NCBI RefSeq assembly: GCF_000276665.1
Contig: NW_004955466.1
Span: 4,578,679 to 4,642,678 of the forward strand
Direction: 5' to 3'
DNA length: 64,000 nucleotides
From: Chinchilla lanigera
Taxonomy: Eukaryota > Chordata > Mammalia > Rodentia > Chinchillidae
The position numbers and the translations under genes were made by a program. This document shows positions 61,895-64,000 of the stretch, in pieces. Under the pieces are notes generated by a model, which was not told where the DNA came from, ran no database searches, and worked only from the letters and a program-made list of their open reading frames with translations. Each line of letters starts with the position of its first letter. Within the stretch, counting starts at the first letter, position 1.

Positions 61895-62272
61895 TTAGTT
61901 ACTTTTCTCTGCTTGCTGGGACAAAATACCCGACATCCAAAATTAAGGAAGGAAAGGTTTATTTAGCTCACAGTCTGTGGAGGTTTCAGTCCATACTTGG
62001 CTGGCTCCAAGGCAGAGTGGCACATGGCAGAGGGCAACAGTTCATGGCTGCAAAAAAAACCAGCAAAAACAACAAGAGCAAAAGGGAGGAGCAGTGGCAA
62101 GCAGCCTCTTTCCCTCCCTTACACTGTAAGCAAACTCTCCACCCCAGGGCAGGTGTAGCACTCACACCCATAATTCCAACAGTGGACCATGGATCAATCA
62201 TAAACTCTAGAAGCCCGCCCCATGACTGCATGAGAATTTGGGGGGACATCCAGACACAAACCATAACACCCT
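61895..62272 (+). mobile_element. URR1-like non-autonomous hAT element, near full length
   Basis: 'cttagttacttttctctgct', 'gctgggacaaaatacccgac', 'aaggtttatttagctcacag', 'ggctggctccaaggcagagt', 'ggcacatggcagagggcaac', 'ggggggacatccagacacaa', 'accataaca'. The best copy in the window. It explains most of the 195-codon frame at 61735-62322. Confidence 0.7.
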
Positions 62273-62406
62273 CTGTCTTGTCAGTCTGTCTAGTTCATGG
62301 CTCTACCCTCCATGAACTATAAAGTCTATTCCAAATATTAATGTTTTCCTTTCCGAGGAAAGGAAACATTATTGCACTTATACCTAACATAAGCATACAG
62401 GACCGG

Positions 62407-62407
62407 A

Positions 62408-62478
<71 letters not shown>
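62407..62478. repeat. (AAAG)18 microsatellite
   Basis: Eighteen uninterrupted AAAG units, 72 bases. The perfect array suggests high present-day length variability. Confidence 0.97.
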
Positions 62479-62503
62479 GCTTTGAATAGAACTCTATAAA
62501 TAC

Positions 62504-62504
62504 T

Positions 62505-62544
<40 letters not shown>

Positions 62545-62545
62545 T
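62504..62545. repeat. (CTTT)10 microsatellite
   Basis: Reverse complement of the array at 62407, 27 bases away. It directly precedes an antisense B1, so it probably grew from that B1's A tail. Confidence 0.97.
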
Positions 62546-62640
62546 GTCTATTTGAAATAGAGTCTCACTGTGTAGCCCCAGACTGGCCCTGAACTGGTGA
62601 TTCTCTTGCCTCAGCCTCTCCAGTGTTAGGTTAGAGGCCC
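62546..62640 (-). mobile_element. B1 SINE, shortened
   Basis: 'gaaatagagtctcactgtgt', 'agactggccctgaactggtg', 'ttgcctcagcctctccagtg'. The promoter-side end is missing. Confidence 0.85.
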
Positions 62641-64000
62641 TCCATCACTATCATTAGTTATTCCTCTAAATATTTACTGAATTAAATTTCTAAGCAAAAC
62701 ATCTACATCCAAGCTTGCCACATTCGTGACCTCATCTTTCCAAACAGGTCTCTGGGTAAAAGTGAGGCGGCCGGAAACACTGCGTCACCCTCTGGCGTGG
62801 AGGAATGGGGGCGTCTCTCTCCATTCTCATGAAGAAGGCAGACACATGCAGCAAGAGATAGAGAGCTGGAAGGGGCCTTAGAGTCAGGGAGTTAACACGG
62901 CATTTGTTTCTTCTTCCTTAGATCCTGCTTCCTTCCTTCTACACTGCAAACATAGTTAACGTCTTATCATGAGATCAGTTTACATGTTGCCATATGCTTG
63001 GTAGGCCATAAATTCTCTGAGGACAACCATGCTTTCTATGGACAAATATTGAACCTCTTTATCTTAAGTGAGACTCAGACTTGGGTTTATATAATCCTCC
63101 CAGATTTACAAGATGGTTCCTCATTTATCACCTTATTTGCACCTTTCAATAATCAGGGCTCCACGGAGGTCAGGACTGGGTCAGGACTTGCTCCACTGCC
63201 AAGTTAAAAAGGAGGCTTGAGAATCCTCCTCTTGGATATTTTCTTCTGTGTTCCTATGCACCCAGCAAACACTTCCCTCCACTGAAATGTAGTCATGAAC
63301 ACAACTCAGTCCCTGTTGGTAAGAGCTGACCGTTTACAAGTGCTAGCAATCTTGGCCAGTTTTGTTTACAAGAGGAGAGGCACCTTCCTGTTTCCTCAGC
63401 CACAGTAGCTGCTGAGTTCTTACTTTTAGGTGTTACCTTGAAACAAGCAGTAAATGGCTGCTGACTGGGAACTCTTTCTCCAGAGCTCTGCTTCCGCCCC
63501 CAGCCTCCAGAATCTAAGGATCCATTCATACTTTCTCCAGTTGCTCTGGGCCAAGGACCAAGCCCCAAGCCCCAAGCACCAAACCATTTGCCTTGCTCAA
63601 CAGGAAGTGACGGAGGGCTTGCTGGGCAAGGGGCTCAGAGGTGACTCAGGCTTTTAGGGCTCAGAAGGTCAAAACCAAACTGGTCTTGGAGCGAGAGAAG
63701 GAGATCTGCCCTACTAGAGAAGTCTGTCCCATGGCTTCTGGGAGGAAGTTTTAGGTTTTCTCAAGCCAGTTCTCCCCTTGCTTCTACCTTCTTCGGTTGA
63801 ACAACCACCTCAGTTTTCCTGGAACCAAGGGGTTCCTAAGAAGCTGGACTTTAATTTGTGAATCAGGAAAGTTCTAGGCAAACCAGGACAAGCTGGCCAC
63901 CTGAGGCCTCTGTAGGGCTCTGTTCCCAGGACCTCTCTCCTCCCCTACAACCTCCCCAGGGATTTCACTAACTCCAGTCTTTGATCCATCATTCTCCCCC
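62641..64000. other. Unassigned single-copy DNA to the window end
   Basis: No interspersed repeat or exon recognised over 1.36 kb. 'agccccaagccccaagcacc' at 63562-63581 is a small tandem repeat. Frames at 62998, 63293 (minus) and 63454 are unrecognised. Confidence 0.45.

Noticed and set aside
61735..62322. 195-codon frame, the longest in the window
   Set aside because: Most of it lies in a URR1-like DNA transposon copy that also occurs three more times in the window in other frames.
1..64000. CRISPR array, operon, prophage or other bacterial-type system
   Set aside because: There are no regularly spaced direct repeats with unique spacers, no dense collinear genes and no ribosome-binding sites. 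SINE, LINE and MaLR content shows mammalian nuclear DNA.

Overview
This window looks like ordinary mammalian nuclear DNA from a rodent, with no protein-coding gene, rRNA, true tRNA gene, CRISPR array or bacterial/phage feature that I can support. The organism call rests on its retroposons: about 30 B1 (7SL-derived) SINEs in which the 'caaggccagcctg' segment occurs twice, about 25 tRNA-derived ID-type SINEs, and about 14 B1-ID composite SINEs, over a background of pan-mammalian MIR, L2, L1, MaLR and hAT relics. The doubled B1 segment plus ID and B1-ID composites argues for a rodent that is neither mouse/rat nor (probably) a squirrel. A castorimorph (beaver, kangaroo rat, pocket gopher) is my guess, but I cannot prove it without a library search.

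Layout. 1-9 kb: mostly single-copy DNA with a hAT-type MITE (2.57 kb), an L2 tail carrying a young ID insertion (4.3-4.9 kb), an L1 3' end (7.66 kb), a MaLR LTR (8.2 kb) and MIRs. 10-13.6 kb: the longest repeat-poor stretch. 13.6-18.3 kb: SINE cluster with young ID copies. 18.5-26.5 kb: a MaLR LTR, a CT/CA microsatellite, three old L1 3' ends, nested SINEs and a URR1-like element. 28.3-35.1 kb: an L2 body, an apparently 5'-inverted L1 (30.4-32.4 kb) and a 200-bp L1 tail with its own target-site duplication. 36-46 kb: SINEs, a URR1-like element and nested B1-ID composites. 47-50 kb: an old antisense L1 full of SINEs, including a locally duplicated SINE block. 50-58 kb: repeat-poor DNA, with an LTR-like stretch bearing three ATTGG boxes and another LTR-like stretch. 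58-64 kb: dense B1, MIR and URR1-like copies, and an inverted pair of AAAG/CTTT microsatellites.

Nothing here acts as a gene system. The open frames over 60 codons are either translated SINE/L1/L2 sequence or unrecognised frames of chance length. The window is best read as intergenic or intronic. The main value is in the insertion history: nested insertions give the order MIR/L2, then L1/hAT/MaLR, then B1-ID composites, then B1 with the doubled segment, then the youngest ID subfamily. All family names come from recognition by eye, and boundaries are usually good to about 5-20 bases.
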